Below the pieces are notes generated by a model. That model worked only from the letters and a program-made list of their open reading frames with translations, made no database searches and was not told the origin of the DNA. From Solen grandis (Eukaryota > Mollusca > Bivalvia > Adapedonta > Solenidae), in assembly GCA_021229015.1 (NCBI GenBank), contig CM037789.1:31358036-31422035 (forward strand): a stretch of DNA of 64,000 bases. The letters are read 5' to 3'. Shown piece by piece: positions 24,601 to 33,498 of the stretch. How positions within the stretch are numbered: the stretch's first letter is position 1; each line of letters begins with the position of its first letter. The position numbers were made by a program, and so were the translations under genes.

Positions 24601-25074
24601 TTTTTTTTATTTTTTTTTCGTTATAGTTTATTAAACGAGGTATCTCCAGCAATGATTTTCAACACATTTTTCGACTTCCATAACGCAATCGTACTGAAAT
24701 AAACCTGAAAATTATCACCATTTAGTGTTAAGAGAGGAAACAAATTTTAGACTTTTTTTCTCAGTGAAGTAAATAAGAGGGAAATATATTAAATATAAAA
24801 TTTCTAAATATAGCCCCGAATTGTTGTAAGATCCATAATGTGTGCTTCCAAAGAACAGTGTTGCTAGCAACTCTGTTCAAAAATAGTTTGTAAGCCTATT
24901 CGGCATATTGAAATGTTGTAAAATAGCCCTCATTATGTTTCATGATTTTATACGAGACAGACCCACTAATTATATTGCCTAAGTACTAACCTTCCAGGAT
25001 CTACCAAAGCTGTCACAGTGATTTTCTATTAACAATGCACGGTTCCCCGCGATGAAAAGTTCCGGATTGGTGAT
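15595..25074 (-). CDS. Unrecognised multi-exon gene, all introns phase 0
   Basis: I do not recognise this protein. Exons, 5' to 3': 24991-25074, 23193-23411, 20161-20253, 18880-18960, 18565-18666, 16864-17031 and 15595-15681, in total 834 nt including the stop. Each is flanked by AG and GT and each length is a multiple of 3. The last five are well supported. The first two rest on open frame, splice signals and matching phase, and exon 23193-23411 contains one in-frame TGA. The C-terminal half has an amphipathic helical stretch (FMDDLLSLAKHLAESVTKL), an acidic Glu/Ser-rich segment (residues with AEEEKQKRDQ, DASDEASEHD) and ends PCIERFLK. No signal peptide or transmembrane segment is evident. 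A possible alternative first exon (Met-Ala-Ser-Val then GTAAGC) is at 19785-19796. Confidence 0.55.
16864..17031 (-). CDS. Unknown gene, penultimate exon
   Basis: It has 56 codons, KPTDRVAAFESVPQIAEEE onward to SAEDFE, between acceptor TGAACAG and donor GTAACC. It is acidic and Ser-rich and probably disordered. Confidence 0.7.
18565..18666 (-). CDS. Unknown gene, internal exon
   Basis: It has 34 codons beginning SEYTQEFGERFMDDLLSLAK and ending NFTE before donor GTAAAA. It is predicted to be mostly helical. Confidence 0.7.
18880..18960 (-). CDS. Unknown gene, internal exon
   Basis: It has 27 codons, VSRTTVSFRNFVIPLIMDTE through LYFQ, after a poly-T CAG acceptor and before donor GTAGAT. Confidence 0.65.
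20161..20253 (-). CDS. Unknown gene, internal exon
   Basis: It has 31 codons, IVMESIHDGVRRSQTYK through NVNDW, between acceptor TTTAAACAG and donor GTATGG. The pyrimidine tract before the acceptor is good. The internal ATG could be a start if the upstream exons are not coding. Confidence 0.6.
21700..22430. repeat. Foldback element carrying a SINE in its right arm
   Basis: TTATGACCTCCGTAACC, CCGTTCCTTACCATG and TTCAATATA in the right arm (22030-22066 and 22369-22427) are inverted at about 21710-21790. Confidence 0.5.
22067..22368 (-). mobile_element. tRNA-derived SINE, family B, with target duplication
   Basis: TCAGATTCCGTT flanks it (22055-22066 and 22369-22380). Minus-strand head: A box TGGCCGAGTGGTTAGCG and B box GGTTCGATCCC. 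It interrupts one arm of a foldback whose other arm is near 21710-21790. Confidence 0.88.
22451..22750 (+). repeat. 25-bp minisatellite, 12 units
   Basis: TCTAGTGTCAGTACATAAAT + AAACC repeats head to tail, varying only A/G at one position until the last unit. Confidence 0.95.
23193..23411 (-). CDS. Unknown gene, candidate exon with in-frame TGA
   Basis: It has 73 codons between acceptor GAAACAG and donor GTATGC, phase 0 at both ends. The frame is open except for a TGA at 23358-23360 (codon 18). Downstream it reads VGAGALFDKSPGDSDEKG and LNAALKLVETMNGMAHDCC. The TGA may be an assembly error, an inactivating allele, or the upstream part may be 5' UTR with translation starting at a later ATG. 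Confidence 0.4.
24991..25074 (-). CDS. Unknown gene, candidate upstream exon
   Basis: It has 28 open codons (NPELFIAGNRALLIENHCDS in the middle) ending RSWK at donor GTTAGT. The presumed acceptor is AAAAG after a C-run. An in-frame TAA lies just upstream, so the exon must be spliced. Part of the sequence is duplicated at 25171-25195, which weakens the 5' boundary. Confidence 0.4.
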
Positions 25075-25194
25075 CTTTTAATTCCGGAATTGGGGGGGGG
25101 GGACTTTTGAAATCAAAATAGGATACGGATTTTCAGCATTGGGACTCGACTTCTGTTTAGCCTAGGTCTAGATGAAAGTTCCGGATTGGTGATC

Positions 25195-25278
25195 TGCGCA
25201 TGCGCAGCAATTTGGGTAACTTTCAAAATGTTGCAGCTGAATATTGAAAGTTACCCCGTGATGAAATGCGCATGCGCA
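25195..25278 (-). promoter_or_regulatory. Paired NRF1-type palindromes
   Basis: TGCGCATGCGCA occurs at 25195-25206 and 25267-25278, ~120-200 bp upstream of the first candidate exon of the unknown minus-strand gene. It is a plausible TATA-less promoter; inference only. Confidence 0.3.
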
Positions 25279-25392
25279 GAAACTATAGGAAACTTGACAG
25301 TGTTGAAAGTAACATAAAATGTTTAAAGATCTAAAAGATATAAATATGAAATACTTTATCTCTAATATTTTACTTACTACATAATTATATTT

Positions 25393-26601
25393 CAGAAAAA
25401 GAATGTGTTAATCGAGCGTATAAACACTTAGGAATATATCTTTCTAGCAGTCTTTCTTGGCATCATCAAATTGAATATATTAAGTCCAAAGCATGGAACC
25501 CTATAAATATCATGAAAAGAATGAAATTCTTATTAGATAGATCGACATTAGAAATAATATATACTAATTTTATAAGGCCTATGCTTGAATACGGTGATGT
25601 TATTTTTGAGAATTGTACATTATATGAAAAAGTTGAACTAGATACGATTCAAAATGAGGCTGCTAGAATTGTTACCGGTAACACTAAACTTGTATCTATT
25701 GATAAATTATCTACTGAATCATGTTGGGAATCTCTTCAGTCAAGAAGAAGAAAGCACAAATTAATATTATTTTATAAAATGGTCTACGGTTTATCCCCTA
25801 TTTATTTACAAGAACTTATACCTGAACAAGTTGGTAATATATCTCAATATAACCTTAGAAATGCAAGTAATAATAGAAGTATTCATTCAAATTATTTAAT
25901 ACTAATCTCTATCAGAAATCAATCTCAGAGTTTAAAAGATTAATTAATACTGATAGCATCAATGTACCCAATTATTATTACCATGGTGATAAAAATATCA
26001 ATTTTTCATGCCAGACTGCGTACAGACTGTAGTCCTTTGAATCAGGTTTTATACATGAAAAATATGGTAAATTCTCCTCTATGTACTTGTGGTGCAGTCG
26101 AGAGCGTTGAACAGTATTTATTATATTGCCCAAATTACAATACCAGAACTACGATGTTCAATGATCTTTCCTCCATACATAATATAAATCTTAATATACT
26201 TTTATTCGGTGATATTAATCTTGAACATGAAAACAATATAAAAATTGTTGAGGCTGTTCATTCATTTATCAAAGCCTCCAAACGTTTCGATAATTAATGT
26301 TTGTTTTTGAGAGAGACTCCCTTATACCATCATATGATTTTAACTGTCACCAGCCAATCCACCACTGATCACTGTCATCTCTGTAAGTTTTCTACATTCT
26401 CATATATTGCAATGTTGTTTTCACATATTAATATTTTTCTTGATATCTTTTATGCATTTTTCCCTTGGAAAAACACTGTAGTTATTAACATATTTATGTA
26501 CATTAAGTCATATTACTTTTTAAAAATATTGTAAAACGGAGAAGAACACGATAAGAATCTTTCTTTCGTTCTAATCCTTATTATATTGTTAAAAAATATT
26601 G
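25393..26601 (+). pseudogene. LINE reverse-transcriptase C-terminal relic, target of the Polinton-like insertion
   Basis: The frame reads AYKHLGIYLSSSLSWHHQIE, then RPMLEYGDVIF and IQNEAARIVTG, the thumb and post-RT region of jockey/CR1-type LINEs. A stop at 25941-25943 and a frameshift near 26000 break it. It resumes with a Cys/His segment (LCTCGAVESVEQYLLYCPNY) typical of LINE ORF2 C termini and stops at 26297. The 3' region continues to 26601 and probably resumes at 33536. The LINE 5' part is missing. Confidence 0.75.
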
Positions 26602-26607
26602 TACATG
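26602..26607 (+). repeat. Target-site duplication, left
   Basis: TACATG immediately precedes the element terminus and is identical to 33530-33535. Confidence 0.8.
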
Positions 26608-28711
26608 AGTAGTATGTATGTCGGTTTGGCTCCAAGACTGCGCATGCGCAGGAGTGACGTCATCAGATTATTTGCGCATGTGCGGCGGCCATATTGGTTT
26701 TCTATATTTAGAATGACATCATGATCTATAGTTAGAAATGGCATCATGATCTATATTTAGAATGACATCATGATCTATAGTTAGAAATGACATCAATGTA
26801 CAGAGTTGTACATTTGACCTAGGGCTAAGGAGATTGAGGGTCAAGTCTTAGGCGGAGACACATGGTAAACACCAAAGAACATGAGATACAACAGAGGTAT
26901 TGATAGTCCCAATAATATACAGAGCTGACTTGTATATTCAGTCATAAGGCTTAATCACGGACATTGAGGGTCAGGCCCTCAGCCTTAGACGGGGACTATA
27001 CAAAATCTTAAATCAATAATCAACATATGATCATCATACAATAAACATACAATATATAAAACTATATCAAACAATATTTGGAACATACTTTTTGAACATA
27101 CCTGTACACTTTACTTCAACACAAAACGGAAATAAAGATCAATTTTTCAGAATTCAGACGTGTGTGGAACACACTTTTTGAACATGTCTGTACACGTTAT
27201 TTCAACATAATGACACGAATATTGAAATCATTTAAAGCAGGTTCCAGTACATTTCATAATCACATACACTGTGACCTATATACCAACAGAAAGAAAAACA
27301 TCTTACCTATCATACATGAATACGTTTCACTTTGAATCTGGAGTAACACACTCCATTTGTTAAATTCTCTCTCTCTCTCTCTTAATTTCTGTAGAGTTTG
27401 TATATGATTATATAAGCACATTCTCATACTTAAACTTGTATCAAATTTAATGAAGTACATGAGCACGTACATGTATACATGTACAACTGAATGTTCATGT
27501 TTCTTTCACACACACACACACACACGTGATATACCATTTTAAGTCATAGTATTTCCGGTAATTATTCTTGGAAATGTATTTCCAGTGTACAACTAGAGTA
27601 AACCAGAAAAAACTGGTTTACAATTTGAACCGACCAATGTCATGTCTTCATTTTATATCGATTGAACAAATCTAGACATGTTGTCTAAAAATAACCATGA
27701 CTTAGATCAACAACCAATCAGAAAAGAAATGCAGAACCGCATCACACACACACACATCTCCGGTTATTATTGTATTTCCAGTGTACAACTAGAGTAAACC
27801 AGAGATAACTGGTTTACAATTTGAACCGACCAATGCCATGTCTTCATTTTATATCGATTGAACAAGTCTAGACATGTTGTCTAAAAATAACCATGACTTA
27901 GATCAACAACCAATCAGAAACGAAATGTAGTATTACAACCAATGACATCTTTCATTCCATGAATTGGCGCGACATTGCACAACAACCAGCAATCATTTTT
28001 ACTCCATGAACCTATGAGGCGTACACACACACGCGCACGCTATTCAAGCAAAATCATAGAATGCGTTCATGTTTCTGGAAATGAAATGGACATGTTGAAT
28101 AAGGTAAACTTTTTAATTTATAAATCACCTACCTTTTTTCCTCAGTATCCAATTTTATATTACACAACAAAATTTCTAAAAATGTTAATTATATCCATTT
28201 TTTATTGAAATCAAAATCCCTTGCACGTCAAACTGATCATTCCCAAAGTATTCACAGAAAGAACGAAATGTTTGCGCCAAATTCTTTTGTATAAAAATGT
28301 TTAAAGATGTGTTGGAAGATCAATAATCCAATATTATGGATAGGATTGAGCCACTTGATTTTAACTTAAAACACATGTTTATGTTTAATCGATATAATCC
28401 TGGCGAAAGTGCAGGGAACCGTGTCAACATTGGAAGATCAATAATCCAATATTATGGATAGGATTGAGCCACTTGATTTTAACTTAATACACATGTTTAT
28501 ATTTAATCGATATAATGCTGGAGTGGACGTGCGAAACAGCTGCGACCTGTAATTAAAAAGTCATTAACTCTTTCAGTTTATTAAAATTCAATATCATACG
28601 AATATAAGTATAATTAAAAATTTTTATATATATCATACAAATATCAGTTTTTTTTTCTCACTAATATTGAGTCATTTGAGCATACAAATAGTAACTAGAT
28701 TCAAAATAAAT
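26608..28711 (+). repeat. Left terminal inverted repeat
   Basis: It matches the reverse complement of 31301-33529 with few substitutions by eye. It contains two internal duplications (27576-27731 with 27772-27927, and 28312-28403 with 28430-28521), both also present in the other arm. The CA run at 27507-27525 is about half the length of its GT partner in the right arm. Confidence 0.88.
26639..26697 (+). promoter_or_regulatory. NRF1/CRE/YY1-like cluster at the left terminus
   Basis: TGCGCATGCGCA (26639-26650), TGACGTCA (26655-26662) and GCGCATGTGCGGCGGCCATA (from 26674) lie within 90 bp of the element end. The same cluster occurs inverted at 33440-33498. Motif names are from known consensus sequences; function is inferred. 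Confidence 0.4.
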
Positions 28712-28783
28712 CTGTTGATTTGATTTTAAAATTTTAGGATCCTATTGTCAAAGAAAACAAACACATTTTAATATGTTACTCAT

Positions 28784-28915
28784 TTTATTTTGCAATACAC
28801 ACATTTTCTGTTCTACAATTATACAAATTCTAAACTGTTACTTATTTCATTTTGCAATACAATTCGTTTTCATATGCACACATTTTCCGTTCTACAATTA
28901 TATTGTCCTTAGTCT
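28784..28915 (-). repeat. Short tandem duplication after the 102-aa gene
   Basis: CACACATTTTC[T/C]GTTCTACAAT occurs at about 28798 and 28878, each preceded by a TTAC-TTTTGCAATAC block. An AATAAA on the minus strand (28784-28789) may end the transcripts. Confidence 0.4.
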
Positions 28916-29223
28916 CAAACATAGAAGGTTGAATTGGCCGGAATTCCTGGTGGTTGAAATCTTTTGTTTGATTTTACAGGGGAACTCATATTCTGACGTT
29001 TCATGGAAGTAGACTTTCTTTCCCTAGGTGGAGAGTCTTGTCTCTTGAGTTCTGACTTGGCCATTTCTACCGCTTGTGCCACAGGGGTAACATATTGAAT
29101 GGTCGGTTCTTTAGACGTGCCACCAGTCTGTATTTTTTCTACCACATAGTGTCCTTTGTGATTAGGACGTAGTTTTCCCTCGGCCATGAGGCGAAAATGT
29201 TGTGACCAACTGTCAATGTTCAT
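28915..29223 (-). CDS. 102-aa basic protein of the Polinton-like element
   Basis: It starts at ATG 29221-29223, 45 nt after the ATPase stop. The N-terminal half contains SWSQHFRLMAEGK and a segment VTPVAQAVEMAKSELKR likely to be helical. The C-terminal half is Lys/Arg/Ser/Pro-rich (PPRERKSTSMKRQN) and ends NSTFYV. No membrane segment is visible. The basic tail would suit a nucleic-acid-binding or minor virion protein, but I recognise no family. Its own TATA-like motif lies 31 nt upstream. Candidate AATAAA on the minus strand lies near 28784-28789. Confidence 0.7.
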   Translation of the reverse strand: MNIDSWSQHFRLMAEGKLRPNHKGHYVVEKIQTGGTSKEPTIQYVTPVAQAVEMAKSELKRQDSPPRERKSTSMKRQNMSSPVKSNKRFQPPGIPANSTFYV

Positions 29224-29254
29224 TATTAGTTTTTGTTAATGTCTATTAGTCTTC

Positions 29255-29265
29255 TCCCCTTATAA
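29255..29265 (-). promoter_or_regulatory. Promoter of the 102-aa gene
   Basis: TTATAAGGGGA sits 31 nt before the ATG and directly after the ATPase stop codon. It is identical to the motif before the ATPase gene, implying separate transcripts with very short leaders. Confidence 0.6.
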
Positions 29266-29267
29266 AC

Positions 29268-30830
29268 TTATTCATCATCATCATCATCACTAGATTCCGA
29301 ATCTATCTCTCCGTGACCAATGACCTCATCGAACCAATGATTGTACTTTTTCAATACTCGTTTAATCACTTTCTTTTTATTGTCTGAATCCAAAATTTCT
29401 CGAAGAATTTTCTGATGAACGACGCTTCCTTCTAGTTGAGCCGCTGTTCTCAAAAAATCTGTATACATTCGCATGAATTCTTTTTTATCGTCTTCAAAGA
29501 CAAACTCGTAGGCTTTTGAACGGGCTTTCTGTTCTGAGTTTCCTTCATTTCTATATTCGTAGTATTTTTCATCCCAAATTGTTTCCGTTTTCTCACCAGC
29601 TTTTTTGGCTAAGGATTCGAAATATTCATTTATGTCTTCAATGAAGTCTTGTTCGTCCATAGAACTTTCATTACCAGAACCATCATCGCAGGTGATCCAA
29701 TCTCGACGGCCTACTTTACTCGTAGGCTCATCTTCATTACTAGTATGTTCAGCTTTTCTTTTCAACACCGCTGGACACCATGCTCTGACATGTTTTTGTA
29801 AGTTACTAATGTCTGAAAACATAGAACCGCAGTCGTCGCAAGAAATCATGATGTTTTGCAAAGTTTCGACTGGAACAGTATCCTGTCTCTGTATATGGTT
29901 TGGTGGTTCCATTGTACAATCTGTTTCCCTTATAAATTCCATCACATTTGTGTGCATGCGCAGTGAAGCTGGTGTAAGTGGCTTTAAATCTACGAGTAAA
30001 TAGCCATAGGGATGACTAACAGCCTTTTCAAAAGGTCTTAACAGTTCTTGGGGGTTACTGGGGTACATTTGTCGGGCAAGGGTCATAACCTGTTGTCTGT
30101 CTACAGGGTTGTTAAATAATACCAGATAATGGCAATTTCGTCTCTGGGTAGGATCTTTGCTGAAATACAGGTTTTGGTTGATAGCGATGACAGACAGATT
30201 TCTATGGTGGCTACCTTCCGTGAATAAATCGGTCACTCGTTGGTCTTTCACCGCTTCCGTAGCCATGTCATCTAATATGATCACATTTCTGACTCTAGGG
30301 TCCAAAAACTCGTCTTTTTCCAGATTAAATGGTACTCCTTTTTTGAATTCTACTTCCGGAAAAACGTTTCTTTGTATTTCGTCATATAACGGTTGCCATC
30401 TCTTGTATAACCAGATAATACGTTGTGGAGCGGGACGAAGTTTTTCATAAGCCCTCTGTAGTAGCTGTGATACGAAGTAAGTTTTACCACAAGAGGTCGG
30501 TCCGCTGACCATACACGTAAAGGGATGTTGAAAAACAAATTCCTGTCCATTAGTTAATGTTGAAGGAGGTATTTCCCTAACTTTCTTTTGTGTCTGTACT
30601 CCCTGAAATATTGAACCTCCTCCTTGAGGAGGAGAAAGAGGATGAATTCTTCCTCCTTGAGGAGGAGGAGGAGGAGGAGGAGTCAATTCCGGAGGAGGAG
30701 GAGTCAATTCCGGAGGAGGAGGCGTTTCATTGACTGTCTTTTCATTTCCATGTTTAAATGCACAATGTCTTAACATATTGTCCCTTCTTGTGAATACTTG
30801 TTCACACTCTAAACATTTTATAGAAAACAT
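29268..30830 (-). CDS. C2H2 zinc finger / A32-like packaging ATPase fusion
   Basis: This 520-aa protein starts at an ATG (30828-30830). Residues 6-27 form a C2H2 finger (C6, C9, H22, H27). Residues 37-75 are a Pro-rich linker encoded by GGA-type triplet repeats. The P-loop GPTSCGKT is at 110-117 and Walker B VIILDDM at 183-189. GSHHRNLS (206-213) and INQNLYF (217-223) follow, as in the FtsK/HerA A32-like ATPases that pump viral DNA into capsids. Residues 331-352 form a second finger-like C-x2-C-x12-H-x4-C. The C terminus is charged and ends in a Ser/Asp tail. It is the upstream gene of the pair and has a TATA-like motif 28 nt before its ATG. DNA packaging is inferred from the family. The zinc fingers suggest DNA binding. 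Confidence 0.85.
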   Translation of the reverse strand: MFSIKCLECEQVFTRRDNMLRHCAFKHGNEKTVNETPPPPELTPPPPELTPPPPPPPQGGRIHPLSPPQGGGSIFQGVQTQKKVREIPPSTLTNGQEFVFQHPFTCMVSGPTSCGKTYFVSQLLQRAYEKLRPAPQRIIWLYKRWQPLYDEIQRNVFPEVEFKKGVPFNLEKDEFLDPRVRNVIILDDMATEAVKDQRVTDLFTEGSHHRNLSVIAINQNLYFSKDPTQRRNCHYLVLFNNPVDRQQVMTLARQMYPSNPQELLRPFEKAVSHPYGYLLVDLKPLTPASLRMHTNVMEFIRETDCTMEPPNHIQRQDTVPVETLQNIMISCDDCGSMFSDISNLQKHVRAWCPAVLKRKAEHTSNEDEPTSKVGRRDWITCDDGSGNESSMDEQDFIEDINEYFESLAKKAGEKTETIWDEKYYEYRNEGNSEQKARSKAYEFVFEDDKKEFMRMYTDFLRTAAQLEGSVVHQKILREILDSDNKKKVIKRVLKKYNHWFDEVIGHGEIDSESSDDDDDE

Positions 30831-30858
30831 ATTTTATGAACTGAACAAAGGAGGCACT

Positions 30859-30880
30859 TCCCCTTATAAGCTTTTATAAG
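30859..30880 (-). promoter_or_regulatory. Promoter of the ATPase gene
   Basis: On the minus strand TTATAAAAGC is followed by TTATAAGGGGAAG. The 11-mer TTATAAGGGGA ends 28 nt before the ATG. The same 11-mer precedes the second gene. Confidence 0.6.
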
Positions 30881-30906
30881 TTCCAAGACTTTGATCCTGC
30901 TTGTTC

Positions 30907-31002
30907 TTATATTAAACAGGCTTCACACATCTCAAGATCCAGCTCTGAAAATCCCTCGTCGTAGTTCATGACATTGTCCATCTTATAGGACAAGATTTTC
31001 AT
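30907..31002 (-). CDS. Possible 31-aa peptide upstream of the ATPase gene
   Basis: It is an ATG-started frame, MKILSYKMDNVMNYDEGFSE through CEACLI, stop at 30907-30909. It lies in the core of the element between the right TIR and the ATPase promoter. It is acidic, with two Cys near the end. It may be a true small gene, an upstream ORF or chance. Confidence 0.25.
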   Translation of the reverse strand: MKILSYKMDNVMNYDEGFSELDLEMCEACLI

Positions 31003-31110
31003 ATGGTTTTTGTATACCCTCGAAGTTCAAACTAATGAAGATAGAGTCATCCATTAGTTCAGAAATTTAATTGGTTAAAAAAAAAAGGAAATAGGGTCAA
31101 TTTTAACATT

Positions 31111-31297
31111 GATGACGTCATTTCCGGTTTTAAAGACCCATGGACTTCCGGTTAAGAGTGTTCAAAGTAACGGTCTCACTTTGAGCTTTCCATAGCTATA
31201 AAAAATATTCAAATCGGATAACAACTAAGGGAGATAGAGTCATTTTTTACATGTGATGACGTCATTTCCGGTTTTTATTCATCATGGACTTCCGGTC
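31111..31297 (+). promoter_or_regulatory. Duplicated CRE plus ETS-like motif block
   Basis: GATGACGTCATTTCCGGTTT occurs at 31111 and again at 31255, each followed about 30 nt later by GGACTTCCGGT. TGACGTCA is a CRE and ACTTCCGG an ETS-type core. It lies upstream of the minus-strand genes, at the inner edge of the right TIR. Confidence 0.45.
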
Positions 31298-32590
31298 CGA
31301 TTTATTTTGAATCTAGTTACTATTTGTATGCTCAAATGACTCAATATTAGTGGAAAAAAAATACTGATATTTGTATGATATATATAAAATCGATAAATAA
31401 TCGGATCAATCATATATTTAGACTTGATTTGCACTAAAACAATATAAAAAAAAAAATGAGTTCTAGAAAATCAAAATAATAAAATTCATTCATTTAATCA
31501 ATGTTTATACTTATATTCGAATGATATTAGAATTTTAATAAACTGAAAGAGTTAATGACTTTTTAATTACAGGTCGCAGCTGTTTCGCACGTCCACTCCA
31601 GCATTATATCGATTAAATATAAACATGTGTATTAAGTTAAAATCAAGTGGCTCAATCCTATCCATAATATTGGATTATTGATCTTCCAACGTTGACACGG
31701 TTCCCTGCACTTTCGCCAGGATTATATCGATTAAACATAAACATGTGTTTTAAGTTAAAATCAAGTGGCTCAATCCTATCCATAATATTGGATTATTGAT
31801 CTTCCAACACATCTTTAAACATTTTTATACAAAAGAATTTGGCGCAAACATTTCGTTCTTTCTGTGAATACTTTGGGAATGATCAGTTTGACGTGCAAGG
31901 GATTTTGATTTCAATAAAAAATGGATATAATTAACATTTTTAGAAATTTTGTTGTGTAATATAAAATTGGATACTGAGGAAAAAAGGTAGGTGATTTATA
32001 AATTAAAAAGTTTACCTTATTCAACATGTCCATTTCATTTCCAGAAACATGAACGCATTCTATGATTTTGCTTGAATAGCGTGCGCGTGTGTGTGTACGC
32101 CTCATAGGTTCATGGAATAAAAATGATTGCTGGTTGTTGTGCAATGTCGCGCCAATTCATGGAATGAAAGATGTCATTGGTTGTAATACTACATTTCGTT
32201 TCTGATTGGTTGTTGATCTAAGTCATGGTTATTTTTAGACAACATGTCTAGACTTGTTCAATCGATATAAAACGAAGACATGGCATTGGTCGGTTCAAAT
32301 TGTAAACCAGTTATCTCTGGTTTACTCTAGTTGTACACTGGAAATACAATAATAACCGGAGATGTGTGTGTGTGTGATGCGATTCTGCATTTCTTTTCTG
32401 ATTGGTTGTTGATCTAAGTCATGGTTATTTTTAGACAACATGTCTAGATTTGTTCAATCGATATAAAATGAAGACATGACATTGGTCGGTTCAAATTGTA
32501 AACCAGTTTTTTCTGGTTTACTCTAGTTGTACACTGGAAATACATTTCCAAGAATAATTACCGGAAATACTATGACTTAAAATGGTATAT

Positions 32591-32593
<3 letters not shown>

Positions 32594-32632
<39 letters not shown>
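32594..32632 (+). repeat. (GT)n microsatellite in the right TIR
   Basis: About 19 GT units. The matching CA run in the left TIR (27507-27525) has about 9. Confidence 0.9.
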
Positions 32633-32638
<6 letters not shown>

Positions 32639-33439
32639 ACATGAACATTCAGTTGTACATGTATACATGTACGTGCTCATGTACTTCATTAAATTTGATA
32701 CAAGTTTAAGTATGAGAATGTGCTTATATAATCATATACAAACTCTACAGAAATTAAGAGAGAGAGAGAGAATTTAACAAATGGAGTGTGTTACTCCAGA
32801 TTCAAAGTAAAACGTATTCATGTATGATAGGTAAGATGTTTTTCTTTCTGTTGGTATATAGGTCACAGTGTATGTGATTATGAAATGTACTGGAACCTGC
32901 TTTAAATGATTTCAATATTCGTGTCATTATGTTGAAATAACGTGTACAGACATGTTCAAAAAGTGTGTTCCACACACGTCTGAATTCTGAAAATTTGATC
33001 TTTATTTCCGTTTTGTGTTGAAGTAAAGTGTACAGGTATGTTAAAAAAGTATGTTCCAAATATTGTTTGATATAGTTTTATATATTGTATGTTTATTGTA
33101 TGATGATCATATGTTGATTATTGATTTAAGATTTTGTATAGTCCCCGTCTAAGGCTGAGGACCTGACCCTCAATGTCCGTGATTAAGCCTTATGACTGAA
33201 TATACAAGTCAGCTCTGTATATTATTGGGACTATCAATACCTCTGTTGTATCTCATGTTCTTTGGTGTTTACCATGTGTCTCCGCCTAAGACTTGACCCT
33301 CAATCTCCTTAGCCCTAGGTCAAATGTACAACTCTGTACATTGATGTCATTTCTAACTATAGATCATGATGTCATTCTAAATATAGATCATGATGCCATT
33401 TCTAACTATAGATCATGATGTCATTCTAAATATAGAAAA

Positions 33440-33498
33440 CCAATATGGCCGCCGCACATGCGCAAATAATCTGATGACGTCACTCCTGCGCATGCGCA
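33440..33498 (-). promoter_or_regulatory. NRF1/CRE/YY1-like cluster at the right terminus
   Basis: This is the inverted copy of the left-end cluster, with CRE at 33475-33482 and the palindromic NRF1-type site at 33487-33498. Confidence 0.4.

Noticed and set aside
27975..28208. 77-codon frame in the left TIR, mirrored at 31911-32144
   Set aside because: It starts at TTG rather than ATG, and its preservation in both arms follows from arm identity, so it is not independent evidence of coding.
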